The translations under genes and the position numbers were made by a program. A model generated the notes under the pieces. It searched no databases. It was not told the origin of the DNA and saw nothing but the letters and a program-made list of their open reading frames with translations. This document shows positions 10,214-18,199 of a stretch of 64,000 nt of DNA, one piece after another. Position 1 is the stretch's first letter, and each line of letters starts with the position of its first letter. The DNA is from Nocardioides sp. Root140 (GTDB lineage Bacteria; Actinomycetota; Actinomycetes; Propionibacteriales; Nocardioidaceae): contig NZ_LMFI01000012.1 of assembly GCF_001426745.1 (NCBI RefSeq), positions 124,123 to 188,122 on the forward strand, in the 5' to 3' direction.

Positions 10214-10232
10214 GAAGGTAAGGCACGCCTAA
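10214..10232 (+). promoter_or_regulatory. Candidate DtxR/IdeR-type iron box
   Basis: AGGTAAGGCACGCCTAA (10216-10232) matches the actinobacterial iron box pattern AGGTAAGGCTAACCTAA at 14 of 17 positions and is a near-palindrome. It covers the expected -35 region of the TACGAT promoter at 10243, where a bound repressor would block transcription of the small gene at 10255. Confidence 0.55.
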
Positions 10233-10242
10233 GCGCGCTTGG

Positions 10243-10248
10243 TACGAT
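10243..10248 (+). promoter_or_regulatory. -10 box TACGAT of a predicted leaderless small gene
   Basis: TACGAT lies 6 nt before GTG 10255. The candidate iron box sits just upstream. Confidence 0.6.
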
Positions 10249-10254
10249 CCTCGG

Positions 10255-10428
10255 GTGGGCAAGTCCAAGAAGCCGAAGAGCAAGTGCTGCGTGTCCAAGG
10301 ACCGCTGCAAGCGCTGCCCGCTGCGCATGCTCAAGGAAGGCACGCTTCCCTCGGGCTACACCGTGAAGAAGCGCAAGCTGGTCAAGGTCGACAAGAAGAC
10401 CGCGAAGAAGCTCGCCAAGGCCGCCTGA
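10255..10428 (+). CDS. Small basic Cys-rich protein (57 aa), possibly iron-regulated
   Basis: GTG 10255 opens a 57-codon frame whose product begins MGKSKKPKSKCCVSKDRCKR and ends in a Lys/Ala-rich tail. Four cysteines (11, 12, 18, 21) form CC-x5-C-x2-C, which could bind a metal. Codon use is strongly GC3-biased, so this is a real gene despite its size. The start is supported by the TACGAT box 6 nt upstream. A candidate iron box overlaps the promoter, so expression may rise when iron is scarce. I do not recognise the family. Confidence 0.75.
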   Translation: MGKSKKPKSKCCVSKDRCKRCPLRMLKEGTLPSGYTVKKRKLVKVDKKTAKKLAKAA

Positions 10429-10534
10429 CCCCTCCCGGGTCCGCTCCGCGAGATTGGCGCGAACCAATCCGGGATCGAGTGCGTCTCCTCAAGTGATGGT
10501 CCGAACAGCGGACCCGCAGCGATGGGGGAACCTC

Positions 10535-11254
10535 GTGAAGAAGTCTCTGATGACCCTGGCCCTGACCGCGACCATGGGCACCGTGCTGGCCCAGTCGCCG
10601 GCACATGCCTCGGCACCGACGGCGGTGCGCACCGCAGCGTCGGCCAAGGTCAGTGTCGACGCCCAGGCGGTCAACCCGTACGCCGGCACCTCGAAGTGGC
10701 GCCTGATGTCGACGGCGAGCGACGTCGACGGTGACGGCACGATCGACGGCATCTCGATCCGCAGGAAGTCGGCCAACGTGTGCTCCGTGCGCGTGACCAT
10801 GGGGACGCGGGTGGCGGGCACCAAGGACCTCTACACCTCGTGGGGCAACCCGTGCGTCTACCACGGTGACGCGCCGATCGACCCGGTCAAGGGGTCGGAG
10901 ATCAGCATCCTCACCGGCATGGGTGCGCACACCGCGTGGCACTCGATCGTCACCTGGCGCAACGGGCGCCTCGTCCTGGAGCGGTCTCCGATTCGTCCCC
11001 AGTGGACCGTCGACAGCACGGTGATGGTCCAGGAGGGCGTGCGGCGGACGCGCAACGCGAACGGCGAGATCCGTCTCGTGCACACCGGCGTCACGCGGGG
11101 CAATGGGAACCGCTGGGGCGGTCAGGCGGAGACCTACGCCTACCGCAACGGCAAGTGGGTCATCTCGGCGCGCAAGCAGGTCGTCCTCAGCGACGCCGCG
11201 GCGTCCCGCGTGGGCGGGTGGCACGTGCGCTACCTGCCCCGCTTCAACCGCTGA
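10535..11254 (+). CDS. Secreted protein of unknown function
   Basis: The product is 239 residues, starting at GTG 10535 after GGGGGAA. It has a clear signal peptide (MKKSLMTLALTATMGTVLAQ, cleavage probably after AHA at about residue 25). The mature part contains a DxDGDGxxD calcium-loop-like motif (DVDGDGTIDG, about residue 65) followed by short beta-strand-rich segments with two Cys. This resembles a VCBS/FG-GAP type extracellular fold, though a family cannot be named. Secretion is well supported and function is open. Confidence 0.75.
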   Translation: MKKSLMTLALTATMGTVLAQSPAHASAPTAVRTAASAKVSVDAQAVNPYAGTSKWRLMSTASDVDGDGTIDGISIRRKSANVCSVRVTMGTRVAGTKDLYTSWGNPCVYHGDAPIDPVKGSEISILTGMGAHTAWHSIVTWRNGRLVLERSPIRPQWTVDSTVMVQEGVRRTRNANGEIRLVHTGVTRGNGNRWGGQAETYAYRNGKWVISARKQVVLSDAAASRVGGWHVRYLPRFNR

Positions 11255-11322
11255 GCCCCGCGCCACGCGCCCGTGGGGAGAGTTCACCGACAACCCTTGC
11301 GGGTCTGCGGCAGACTCTCCCC

Positions 11323-12228
11323 ATGGCACGCGTGAACGTGGTCGGGGCGGGAGTCGTCGGGCTCACCTGCGCCATCAGGCTGCTCGAGTCCGGCCACCGG
11401 GTCGACGTGCTGGCCCGTGACCTGCCGTTGGAGACGACGAGCTCGGTCGCCGCGGCCATCTGGTACCCCTACCGGGCGCTGCCGCAGGACCGGGTGACGG
11501 CCTGGTCGGGGGCGTCGTACGCCGAGTTCGTCGGCCTGGCCGGCGACCGCGAGACCGGGGTCCGCATGGTCACCGGCACCGAGGTGTTCACCACCCGCAA
11601 GGCAGAGCCGTGGTGGCGCGCGGCAGTGCCCTCGCTCGACCGTGAGACCTCGCTCCCGCCCGGCTTCGTCGACGGTTGGACGTTCACCACGCCGGTCGTG
11701 GAGATGCCCCTCTACCTGCGCTGGCTGGCCGAGCGCGTCGAAGAGCTCGGCGGCACGATCACGAGGATGAACCTGCAGGCGCTGCCGACCGGTGGCGACC
11801 TCGTGGTCAACTGCGCCGGACTCGGCGCGCGCCACCTGGCCTCGGACAAGTCCGTCGTGCCGGTGCGCGGCCAGGTCGTGGTGGTCGAGCAGCGGGGCAT
11901 CGAGCGGTGGGCCATCGACGACGACGGCCCGACGTACGTCGTACCCCGCTCGCGCGACGTCGTCATCGGCGGCACGTCCGACGAGGGGGACTGGAGCCGG
12001 ACGCCGTCACCGGGGACCGCCCGCGAGATCCTGGCCCGTGCGGCGCGGATCATGCCCGAGATCGAGGGCGCCAAGGTGCTGCGGCACAAGGTCGGGCTCC
12101 GGCCGGTGCGGCCCGCGGTGCGCGTCGAGAGGGTCGGGCGCGTCGTGCACTGCTACGGGCACGGCGGCGCCGGCGTCACGATGTCGTGGGGATGCGCCGA
12201 CGAGGTCGCGGACCTCGTCAACGCCTGA
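11323..12228 (+). CDS. FAD-dependent D-amino-acid oxidase
   Basis: It oxidises D-amino acids to 2-oxo acids with release of ammonia and H2O2. The product is 301 residues. The dinucleotide motif GAGVVG is at residues 8-13, AAIWYPYRA follows, and the C-terminal family signature is GLRPVRPAVR and then YGHGGAGVTMSWG. The order and length fit the DAAO family (D-aspartate oxidase or glycine oxidase are alternatives). ATG 11323 is the only sensible start. The gene converges on the DUF952 gene with a 6-nt gap. Confidence 0.88.
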   Translation: MARVNVVGAGVVGLTCAIRLLESGHRVDVLARDLPLETTSSVAAAIWYPYRALPQDRVTAWSGASYAEFVGLAGDRETGVRMVTGTEVFTTRKAEPWWRAAVPSLDRETSLPPGFVDGWTFTTPVVEMPLYLRWLAERVEELGGTITRMNLQALPTGGDLVVNCAGLGARHLASDKSVVPVRGQVVVVEQRGIERWAIDDDGPTYVVPRSRDVVIGGTSDEGDWSRTPSPGTAREILARAARIMPEIEGAKVLRHKVGLRPVRPAVRVERVGRVVHCYGHGGAGVTMSWGCADEVADLVNA

Positions 12229-12234
12229 GGGTCG

Positions 12235-12795
12235 CTAGGCCTTCAGGCGGGCGTTGCGACGGTGCAGGAGCGGCACCACGATGGCGAGGCCCACCACCGC
12301 ACCGACGATCACGCCGAGGAGTCCCCGGTCCTCGCCGAAGATGCCGACGGCTGCGTAGTGGCCGGCGATGGCCAGCGCCATGACCAGGACCGCGGCGCAC
12401 ATCCGCGTGATGATCTCGGCGAAGAAGAGCTTCGCGAAGGACTCCTGCGGTCGGGCCGTCCCGTCCCGCTGCAGCCTCGGCAACGGCTTCTCGTGGACCA
12501 CGGCCGCCGGGTTGAGGGGGCCGTAGATGTGCGGGTACGTCGTGTCGCCGACCGTGTCCTCGCGCCATTCCGAGGTGAGCTTGTCGGTCTCGATGGTGAG
12601 CAGCACCAGGGGGCCCGGCGCATCGGCGTAGTAGCGCTCGCGGACGGTCTCCCACTGGTCCTCGCGCGACGCGTGGATGAAGCCCTCGTCCTCGAGCGTG
12701 CGGCCGTACGTCGACTGCGCGTAGGAGCCGGCCAGCCTGGCGGCGTCCCAGCGCGACTTCTCGGCGATGTGGAAGATCTGCATGGCGCGCATCAT
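12235..12795 (-). CDS. DUF952 protein with C-terminal membrane segments
   Basis: The first 105 residues or so match the DUF952 fold (MQIFHIAEKSRWDAA, DEGFIHAS, YPHIYGPLNPAAV), often found as a free-standing 100-110 aa protein of unknown role. Here it is followed by about 80 residues with two hydrophobic segments (residues 128-175), so the domain is probably anchored to the membrane. ATG codons at 12795, 12792 and 12783 are all possible; family alignment favours 12783. It lies 33 nt downstream of nucS on the same strand and may be cotranscribed. Confidence 0.8.
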   Translation of the reverse strand: MMRAMQIFHIAEKSRWDAARLAGSYAQSTYGRTLEDEGFIHASREDQWETVRERYYADAPGPLVLLTIETDKLTSEWREDTVGDTTYPHIYGPLNPAAVVHEKPLPRLQRDGTARPQESFAKLFFAEIITRMCAAVLVMALAIAGHYAAVGIFGEDRGLLGVIVGAVVGLAIVVPLLHRRNARLKA

Positions 12796-12828
12796 GTCAG
12801 GACTCGTGCCCGACCCCGCGGACGCGGG

Positions 12829-13518
12829 TCAGAAGAGCCTGTCGGTGGGATCGTCGAGGCCGCGCAGGGCGTTGTAGTCGACGGTGACGCAGTGGATGCC
12901 GCGGTCGCCGGCCAGCACCTTGGCCTGCGGCCGGATCTCCTGGGCCGCGTAGATGCCACGCACGGGGGAGAGCAGCGGGTCGCGGTTGAGCAGCTCGAGG
13001 TAGCGGGTCAGCTGCTCCACCCCGTCGATGTCGCCGCGGCGCTTGATCTCGACGGCCACGGACTCGCCGTTCTCGTCGCGGCACATGAGGTCGACCGGGC
13101 CGATCGCCGTCGGGAACTCCCGGCGTACCAGCGTGAGTCCGGGGGAGAGGGTGGCCGGGTGGTCGGCGAGGAGCTCCTGGAGGTGCTTCTCGACGCCGTC
13201 CTTCTGGAGGCCGGGGTCGATGCCGAGGTCGTGCTCGGAGTCGTGGTGGATCTCCTCGAGCACGATGCGCAGGGTGTCCTCCGGGCCCTTGGCGGTGCTG
13301 CGACTGGTGACGTTCCACTCGAGGTGGCCCTCGTCGTTGACGAGCTCCTTCACCGTGCAGGGAGGCGACATCCAGTTCAGCGGCTTGTAGGAGCCGCCGT
13401 CGCTGTGGACGAGGACCGAACCGTCGGCCTTGATCATCAGCACGCGGGTGGCCATCGGCAGATGAGCGGTCAGTCGGCCGGCGTAGTCGACCTGGCAACG
13501 GGCTACAACGAGTCTCAC
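12829..13518 (-). CDS. nucS: Mismatch-specific endonuclease NucS (EndoMS)
   Basis: NucS cleaves mismatched DNA and provides mismatch repair in Actinobacteria, which lack MutS/MutL. The product is 229 residues. The N-terminal region (VMIKADGSVLVHSDGGSYKP type) and the C-terminal RecB-like nuclease domain with GPVDLMCRDENG and AVEIKRRGDIDGVEQL are diagnostic; the D and ExK catalytic residues are present. GTG 13518 has a TAGCCT box 8 nt upstream, so the message may be leaderless. It is divergent from the 3-hydroxyacyl-CoA dehydrogenase gene. Confidence 0.95.
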   Translation of the reverse strand: MRLVVARCQVDYAGRLTAHLPMATRVLMIKADGSVLVHSDGGSYKPLNWMSPPCTVKELVNDEGHLEWNVTSRSTAKGPEDTLRIVLEEIHHDSEHDLGIDPGLQKDGVEKHLQELLADHPATLSPGLTLVRREFPTAIGPVDLMCRDENGESVAVEIKRRGDIDGVEQLTRYLELLNRDPLLSPVRGIYAAQEIRPQAKVLAGDRGIHCVTVDYNALRGLDDPTDRLF

Positions 13519-13526
13519 GGGAGAGC

Positions 13527-13532
13527 AGGCTA
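13527..13532 (-). promoter_or_regulatory. nucS: -10 box TAGCCT of a predicted leaderless nucS transcript
   Basis: TAGCCT on the minus strand is 8 nt from GTG 13518, at the upper end of the spacing seen elsewhere in the window. Confidence 0.5.
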
Positions 13533-13600
13533 CCCGCAGGCGTGACGAACGCTACGGTCCGATGGGTGAACTTCGGCTACTCATGGGTAGGAACGACGTT

Positions 13601-13606
13601 TACAGT
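13601..13606 (+). promoter_or_regulatory. -10 box TACAGT of a predicted leaderless 3HCDH transcript
   Basis: TACAGT ends 7 nt before ATG 13614, favouring this start over an in-frame start at 13542 that would put the promoter inside the gene. Confidence 0.55.
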
Positions 13607-13613
13607 CTTCGCC

Positions 13614-14834
13614 ATGACCGACACCACTGAGCAGACCTTCCGCGAGCTGGTCTTCCCGTACCTCAACCACGCCGTGCGCATGTACGAGACGTCGTACGCC
13701 ACCCGCGCGGACATCGACGCTGCCATGCGCTTCGGCTGCGGCTACCCGTCCGGCCCGCTGACCGTCCTGGACGAGCTCGGTCTCGGTGTCGTGCGCGACG
13801 TGCTCGCCGCCCGGTTCGCCGAGTCCGGCGACAACCTGCACAAGCCCGCGGACCTGCTCGACGAGCTGGTCGCCGAGGGTCGCCTGGGCAAGGAGTCGGG
13901 TCGCGGCTTCTACACGTACGCCGACGGCGCAGTCGTCGCCGACGACGAGACTCCCTCCGCCGACAGCGCGCCGCAGCTGCGCCACGAGATCACCACGGTC
14001 GGCGTGGTCGGCACCGGCACCATGGCGTCGGGCATCGTCGAGGTCTTCGCCAAGAGCGGTTACGACGTGGTGTTCGTCGGCCGTTCGACCGAGAAGACCG
14101 ACGGTGTGGTCGCGGCGATCACCAAGTCGCTGGACAAGGCGATCTCGCGTGGCAAGCTCGACGAGGCCGGCAAGGCCGACGTACTGGCCCGCCTGACCGC
14201 GGCCACCGAGCGTGAGGCGCTGGCCGACGTGGACCTGGTCGTCGAGGCGATCGCCGAGGACCTGGCCGTCAAGACCGAGCTCTTCCGCGACCTGGACCGG
14301 ATCGTCAAGCAGGGCGCGATCCTGAGCACCACGACGTCGTCGCTGCCGATCACCGAGCTGGCCGGCGTGACCGGGCGACCCGAGGTCGTCATCGGCATGC
14401 ACTTCTTCAACCCGGCCGCGATCATGAAGCTGGTCGAGGTGGTCACCACCGAGCTGACCAGCCCCGAGGTCGACGAGACCGTGCGTGCGCTGACCGCCAA
14501 GGTCGGCAAGGTGGCCGTGTCGTGCGGCGACCGCGCGGGATTCATCGTGAACGCGTTGCTGTTCCCCTACCTCAACGACGCCGTCAAGGTCATCGACGAG
14601 GGTCGCGGCGACATCGAGGAGATCGACGCGGCGATCAAGGAGCAGGCCGGGTTCCCGATGGGCCCGTTCGCGCTGCTCGACGTGGTCGGCAACGACGTGT
14701 CGCTGGCGATCCAGCAGGAGCTGTACGCCGAGTTCAAGGAGCCGGGCTTCACGCCTGCCGCCGGACTCGAGAAGGTCGTCACGGACGGTCACCTCGGTCG
14801 CAAGACCGGCCGGGGCTTCCACGACTACAGCTGA
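13614..14834 (+). CDS. 3-hydroxyacyl-CoA dehydrogenase paralogue lacking the first NAD domain
   Basis: The product is 406 residues. It begins directly with a 3HCDH C-terminal helical domain (about 10-105, RADIDAAMRFGCGYPSGPL). A Rossmann domain follows (GTGTMASG, 133-140; HFFNP with H263; E275), then a second C-terminal domain (about 305-406). The next gene has the full NAD-C-NAD-C order, so this copy lacks the first NAD domain. Only 95 bp separate it from nucS, so the domain is absent, not frameshifted. The intact second half should oxidise 3-hydroxyacyl-CoA, for example in the acetoacetyl-CoA to hydroxybutyryl-CoA step. Confidence 0.9.
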   Translation: MTDTTEQTFRELVFPYLNHAVRMYETSYATRADIDAAMRFGCGYPSGPLTVLDELGLGVVRDVLAARFAESGDNLHKPADLLDELVAEGRLGKESGRGFYTYADGAVVADDETPSADSAPQLRHEITTVGVVGTGTMASGIVEVFAKSGYDVVFVGRSTEKTDGVVAAITKSLDKAISRGKLDEAGKADVLARLTAATEREALADVDLVVEAIAEDLAVKTELFRDLDRIVKQGAILSTTTSSLPITELAGVTGRPEVVIGMHFFNPAAIMKLVEVVTTELTSPEVDETVRALTAKVGKVAVSCGDRAGFIVNALLFPYLNDAVKVIDEGRGDIEEIDAAIKEQAGFPMGPFALLDVVGNDVSLAIQQELYAEFKEPGFTPAAGLEKVVTDGHLGRKTGRGFHDYS

Positions 14835-14876
14835 TTACTGGAACCAACGGGTCAGGCCGCCCGAGAGGCGGTTTGT

Positions 14877-14900
14877 CCCGATCCGTGGGAGCGGATCGGG
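14877..14900 (+). terminator. Hairpin between the two dehydrogenase genes
   Basis: CCCGATCC and GGATCGGG are perfect 8-bp arms around an 8-nt loop. No T-run follows, so it is a weak terminator or an mRNA processing or stability element within the pair. Confidence 0.45.
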
Positions 14901-14930
14901 TGCTGCGGACGTCGTGCCATCATTCGATGC

Positions 14931-16739
14931 ATGACGACCGCAGCGCCTGAGCCCACTGCCCCTCGCGAGATCTCGACCGTCGGCGTGATCGGCCTCGGCA
15001 CCATGGGTGCCGGCATCGCCGAAGTCTTCGCCCGCAACGGCTTCACCGTCATCGGTGTCGACCAGGACGACGAGGGTGTGGCGCGTGGCCGCCAGCACCT
15101 CGAGCACTCGACCGGGCGCGCCGTGGCGCGCGGCAAGCTCAGTGAGACGGACCAGAAGACCCTGCTCGACCGCATCTCGCTTGGCACCTCGATGGCCGAC
15201 CTGGCGCCCGCCGACTTCGTGGTCGAGGCGGTCGTGGAGTCGCTCGAGGTCAAGAAGGCGATATTCCGCCAGCTCGACGACATCGTCGCGCCCGACGCGA
15301 TCCTGGCCACGAACACCTCGTCCCTGTCGGTCACCGAGATCTCCACGGCCAACAGCCGTCCCGGCCGTGTGGTCGGCATCCACTTCTTCAACCCGGCTCC
15401 GGTGCAGAACCTCGTCGAGATCATCCGCACGGTCGTCACCGAGGCCGACGTGCTCGAGCGGGCGAAGTCGCTGGTCGAGCAGGTGGGCAAGAACCCCGTC
15501 GTCTGCGGTGACAAGGCCGGCTTCATCGCCAACACGCTGCTCTTCGGCTACCTCAACCACGCGGTGTCGTTCTACGAGGGCAGGTACGCCTCCCGCGAGG
15601 ACATCGACGCCGCCATGCGCTTCGGGTGTGGCTACCCGATGGGCCCGCTCGCGCTGCTCGACCTGATCGGCCTCGACACGGCGTACGAGATCCTGGACAC
15701 GATGTACAAGCAGGGCCGCGACCGCCTGCACGCGCCGGCGCCGATCCTCAAGCAGATGGTCACCGCCGGTCTGCTCGGCCGCAAGACGGGCCGCGGCTTC
15801 TACACCTACGAGGGTCCCGACAGCTCCAAGGTCGTCGCCGACGAGCGGACCCCGTCGGCCGACAACGCGCCTCAGCTGCGCCACGACATCACGACCGTCG
15901 GCGTGGTCGGCACCGGCACGATGGCGTCCGGCATCGTCGAGGTCTTCGCGAAGAGCGGACACGACGTCCTGTACGTCGGCCGCTCCCAGGAGAAGGTCGA
16001 CGGCGTCGTCGCGGGGATCACCCGCAACTTCGACAAGCAGATCCAGCGGGGCAGGGCCACCGAGGACGACAAGGCCGCAGCGCTTGCTCGCATCTCCGGC
16101 ACCACGAGCCTCGACGACCTGGCCGACGTCGACCTCGTGGTCGAGGCGATCGCGGAGGACCTCGCGATCAAGACCACGCTGTTCGAGAACCTCGACGAGA
16201 TCTGCAAGCCTGGTGCGATCCTGGCCACCACCACCTCGTCGCTGCCGATCATCGCGATGGCCAAGGTGACCTCGCGGCCGCAGGACGTCATCGGCATGCA
16301 CTTCTTCAACCCCGCCGCGATCATGAAGCTGGTCGAGGTCGTCACGACGGTCTCCACCTCCGACGACGTGGCCGAGTCGACGCGGGCGCTGTGCGACAAG
16401 GTCGGCAAGGTGGCCGTCTCGTGTGGCGACCGGGCCGGGTTCATCGTCAACGCGTTGCTGTTCCCCTACCTCAACGACGCGGTGAAGATGCTCGAGGCGC
16501 ACTACGCGACCGCCGACGACATCGACACGGCCATGAAGCAGGGCTGTGCGCTGCCGATGGGCCCGTTCGAGCTGCTCGACGTGGTCGGCAACGACGTGTC
16601 GCTGGCGATCCAGAAGGAGCTCTACCTCGAGTTCCGCGAGCCGGGCTTCGCGCCCGCGCCGCTGCTGGAGCACCTGGTCACCGCCGGCTACCTCGGCCGC
16701 AAGACCAAGCGCGGCTTCCGCGACTACTCCGCCCGATAG
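14931..16739 (+). CDS. Double-module 3-hydroxyacyl-CoA dehydrogenase
   Basis: The product is 602 residues with two complete modules: NAD domain 1 (GLGTMGAG, 21-28; GIHFFNPAP), C-domain 1 (about 190-290), NAD domain 2 (GTGTMASG) and C-domain 2 ending KTKRGFRDYS. It oxidises (3S)-3-hydroxyacyl-CoA with NAD in fatty acid or hydroxybutyrate metabolism. No enoyl-CoA hydratase domain is fused; a separate crotonase is at 53990. The second module is nearly identical in places to the gene at 13614, pointing to tandem duplication. The TAG stop is the first three bases of a 32-bp repeat array. Confidence 0.92.
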   Translation: MTTAAPEPTAPREISTVGVIGLGTMGAGIAEVFARNGFTVIGVDQDDEGVARGRQHLEHSTGRAVARGKLSETDQKTLLDRISLGTSMADLAPADFVVEAVVESLEVKKAIFRQLDDIVAPDAILATNTSSLSVTEISTANSRPGRVVGIHFFNPAPVQNLVEIIRTVVTEADVLERAKSLVEQVGKNPVVCGDKAGFIANTLLFGYLNHAVSFYEGRYASREDIDAAMRFGCGYPMGPLALLDLIGLDTAYEILDTMYKQGRDRLHAPAPILKQMVTAGLLGRKTGRGFYTYEGPDSSKVVADERTPSADNAPQLRHDITTVGVVGTGTMASGIVEVFAKSGHDVLYVGRSQEKVDGVVAGITRNFDKQIQRGRATEDDKAAALARISGTTSLDDLADVDLVVEAIAEDLAIKTTLFENLDEICKPGAILATTTSSLPIIAMAKVTSRPQDVIGMHFFNPAAIMKLVEVVTTVSTSDDVAESTRALCDKVGKVAVSCGDRAGFIVNALLFPYLNDAVKMLEAHYATADDIDTAMKQGCALPMGPFELLDVVGNDVSLAIQKELYLEFREPGFAPAPLLEHLVTAGYLGRKTKRGFRDYSAR

Positions 16740-16848
16740 TCCCTGACGTTTCGGCCCCTGACGCGCGATAGTCCCTGACGTTTCGGCCCCTGACGCGCGG
16801 TAGTCCCTGACGTTTCGGCCCTTCCAGAGGACCGAAACGTCAGGGACT
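16737..16848. repeat. 32-bp tandem repeat array ending in a 17-bp inverted repeat
   Basis: Units at 16737-16768 and 16769-16800 are 32 bp each and differ only in their last base. A third is cut short at about 16820. Each unit begins TAGTCCCTGACGTTTCGG. The first TAG is the stop codon of the upstream gene. The array closes with CCGAAACGTCAGGGACT (16832-16848), the exact complement of 16802-16818, forming a 17-bp stem with a 13-nt loop. The stop codon of the minus-strand VOC gene starts 3 bases further on. Probably a bidirectional terminator. Confidence 0.95.
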
Positions 16849-16851
16849 GCC

Positions 16852-17319
16852 TCAGTCGAGGCAGAACTCGTTGCCTTCGGGATCGGCCATCACGATGAAG
16901 CCGTTGCTCATCGGCGGGGACGGCTCGAACCGCTTGCCGCGGGTGGCGCCCATCGCGACGAGTCGCTCGCACTCGGCCTCCAGTGCGGCCATCCGCTCCT
17001 CGGGACCGAGACCGGGCGCCGCGCGTACGTCGAGGTGCACGCGGTTCTTCGCGGTCTTCCCCTCGGGCACCCGCTGGAAGAAAAGCCGAGGCCCGCTGCC
17101 GTCGGGGTCCTCTGCCGCGGACGCGGAGTTCCACTCGCTCTCGGGTACGCCGGCCTCGGCCAGGAACTCGTGCCACGCCTCGAAGACGTCCGTGCCCTCC
17201 GACACCTCGCGACCGGGTGGGCAGGGGTTGACGTAGCCCAGGGCCGAGGCCCAGAACTGGCTCAGGGACTGGGGATCGGCGCAGTCGAAGGTGATCTGGA
17301 CTGTTCGAACATCGCTCAT
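16852..17319 (-). CDS. VOC (glyoxalase/bleomycin-resistance) superfamily protein
   Basis: The product is 155 residues with paired VOC modules. It begins MSDVRTVQITFDCADPQSLS and ends with MADPEGNEFCLD, a glyoxalase-like ending common in actinobacterial family members of unknown substrate. ATG 17319 follows AAGGGG and is preferred to an upstream in-frame start that would overlap the DinB gene. It lies 11 nt downstream of the DinB-like gene and is probably cotranscribed with it. No resistance gene or cluster context suggests a substrate. Confidence 0.85.
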   Translation of the reverse strand: MSDVRTVQITFDCADPQSLSQFWASALGYVNPCPPGREVSEGTDVFEAWHEFLAEAGVPESEWNSASAAEDPDGSGPRLFFQRVPEGKTAKNRVHLDVRAAPGLGPEERMAALEAECERLVAMGATRGKRFEPSPPMSNGFIVMADPEGNEFCLD

Positions 17320-17330
17320 GGCAGGCCCCT

Positions 17331-17921
17331 TCACTCGGCCCGGCGCCACGGCTTGAGCCACGGCGTCTCTGGCCAGCCCTCGCGCGCCGCGACCAGCTCA
17401 TACATCGTTGCGCCGTCGATCGCCTCGCGGATGATGTCGGCGTGACCGGCGTGCCGAGCCATCTCCTCGATCAAATGGAGCCAGACCCAGCGCACCGACC
17501 AGTGGGCGATGTCGGTGGGGTTCCAGGGTGCGGGCGGCACCGGAACCGGGGCATCGAGGTCCACGGCGGCAATCGCCTCGAGGACCGCGGCACTCGCGTC
17601 ATCGAACGCCTTCAATGCCCCGTCGACCGTGTCGCCCTCGAGCCAGGTGATCATGCGCTCGCGCTCGGCGTACTGCTCCTCCTGTGGGCGGTCGTCGACG
17701 ACCGGCCCGGGCGAGGCGTTCACGCTGGCCGCCCAGCTGATCTGGTTGTGCGTGGCGTGCTTGACCAACGCACCGACGCTCAGTGCGCTGGTGGTCGGCG
17801 TACGACCGGCCTCCTCGTCGGTGAGGCCGAAGATGACGGCGCGATAGGCGTCCTGTTGCTGGATGACATAGGCGCGGAGGCCGTCGCGTTCGTCGGTGAC
17901 AGGGGGAGCCTGGGCGGGCAT
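17331..17921 (-). CDS. DinB-superfamily (DUF664-like) protein
   Basis: The product is 196 residues with the four-helix DinB/mycothiol-dependent layout. LVKHATHNQISWAASV carries a His near the first helix, VRWVWLHLIEEMARHAGHAD carries the second metal-binding HLxxExxxHxGH pattern, and the C-terminus ends GWPETPWLKPWR. Such proteins bind a divalent metal, and several use mycothiol as a thiol cofactor; the substrate here is unknown. A GAGAGGA element lies before ATG 17921. It heads a two-gene unit with the VOC gene. Confidence 0.85.
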   Translation of the reverse strand: MPAQAPPVTDERDGLRAYVIQQQDAYRAVIFGLTDEEAGRTPTTSALSVGALVKHATHNQISWAASVNASPGPVVDDRPQEEQYAERERMITWLEGDTVDGALKAFDDASAAVLEAIAAVDLDAPVPVPPAPWNPTDIAHWSVRWVWLHLIEEMARHAGHADIIREAIDGATMYELVAAREGWPETPWLKPWRRAE

Positions 17922-17994
17922 GGGATGTCCTCTCGTCGGTGGAGCACCAGTCTGTCGTCCTTTCCGGCCAGTTCCTGACCGCTATTGCGCGGAC

Positions 17995-18197
17995 TCAGAA
18001 ATCGGGCACGGACGTCGCTGTGCCGCCGGCTTCCTCGACCAGCCGCATGGCGGGCGACGCGGCCCGTCGGCCTCCAGGCGTGCCGCGACACGGGCACACC
18101 ACTGCGCTGCGGTGTCAGGCATGACTCCCACGATGACGGAGCGGTCCGTCCCTGCCAAGGCAATTGCGCCCACCCCGTCGTGGTACGCCGACCGCAC
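17995..18197 (-). pseudogene. Possible frameshifted remnant of a small gene
   Basis: The 290-bp gap between divergent genes shows coding-like composition on the minus strand. One frame gives DGVGAIALAGTDRSVIVGVM and TAAQWCARVAARLEA, then loses codon bias. A neighbouring frame then gives MRLVEEAGGTATSVPDF and stops at 17995. A single frameshift near 18070 would join them into a protein of about 65 residues. No family is recognised. It may be decayed or chance. Confidence 0.3.
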
Positions 18198-18199
18198 CG

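Noticed and set aside
13519..13613. A frameshifted NAD domain ahead of the first dehydrogenase
   Set aside because: Only 95 bp lie between the two gene starts, too few for a 180-residue domain, and they contain a promoter.
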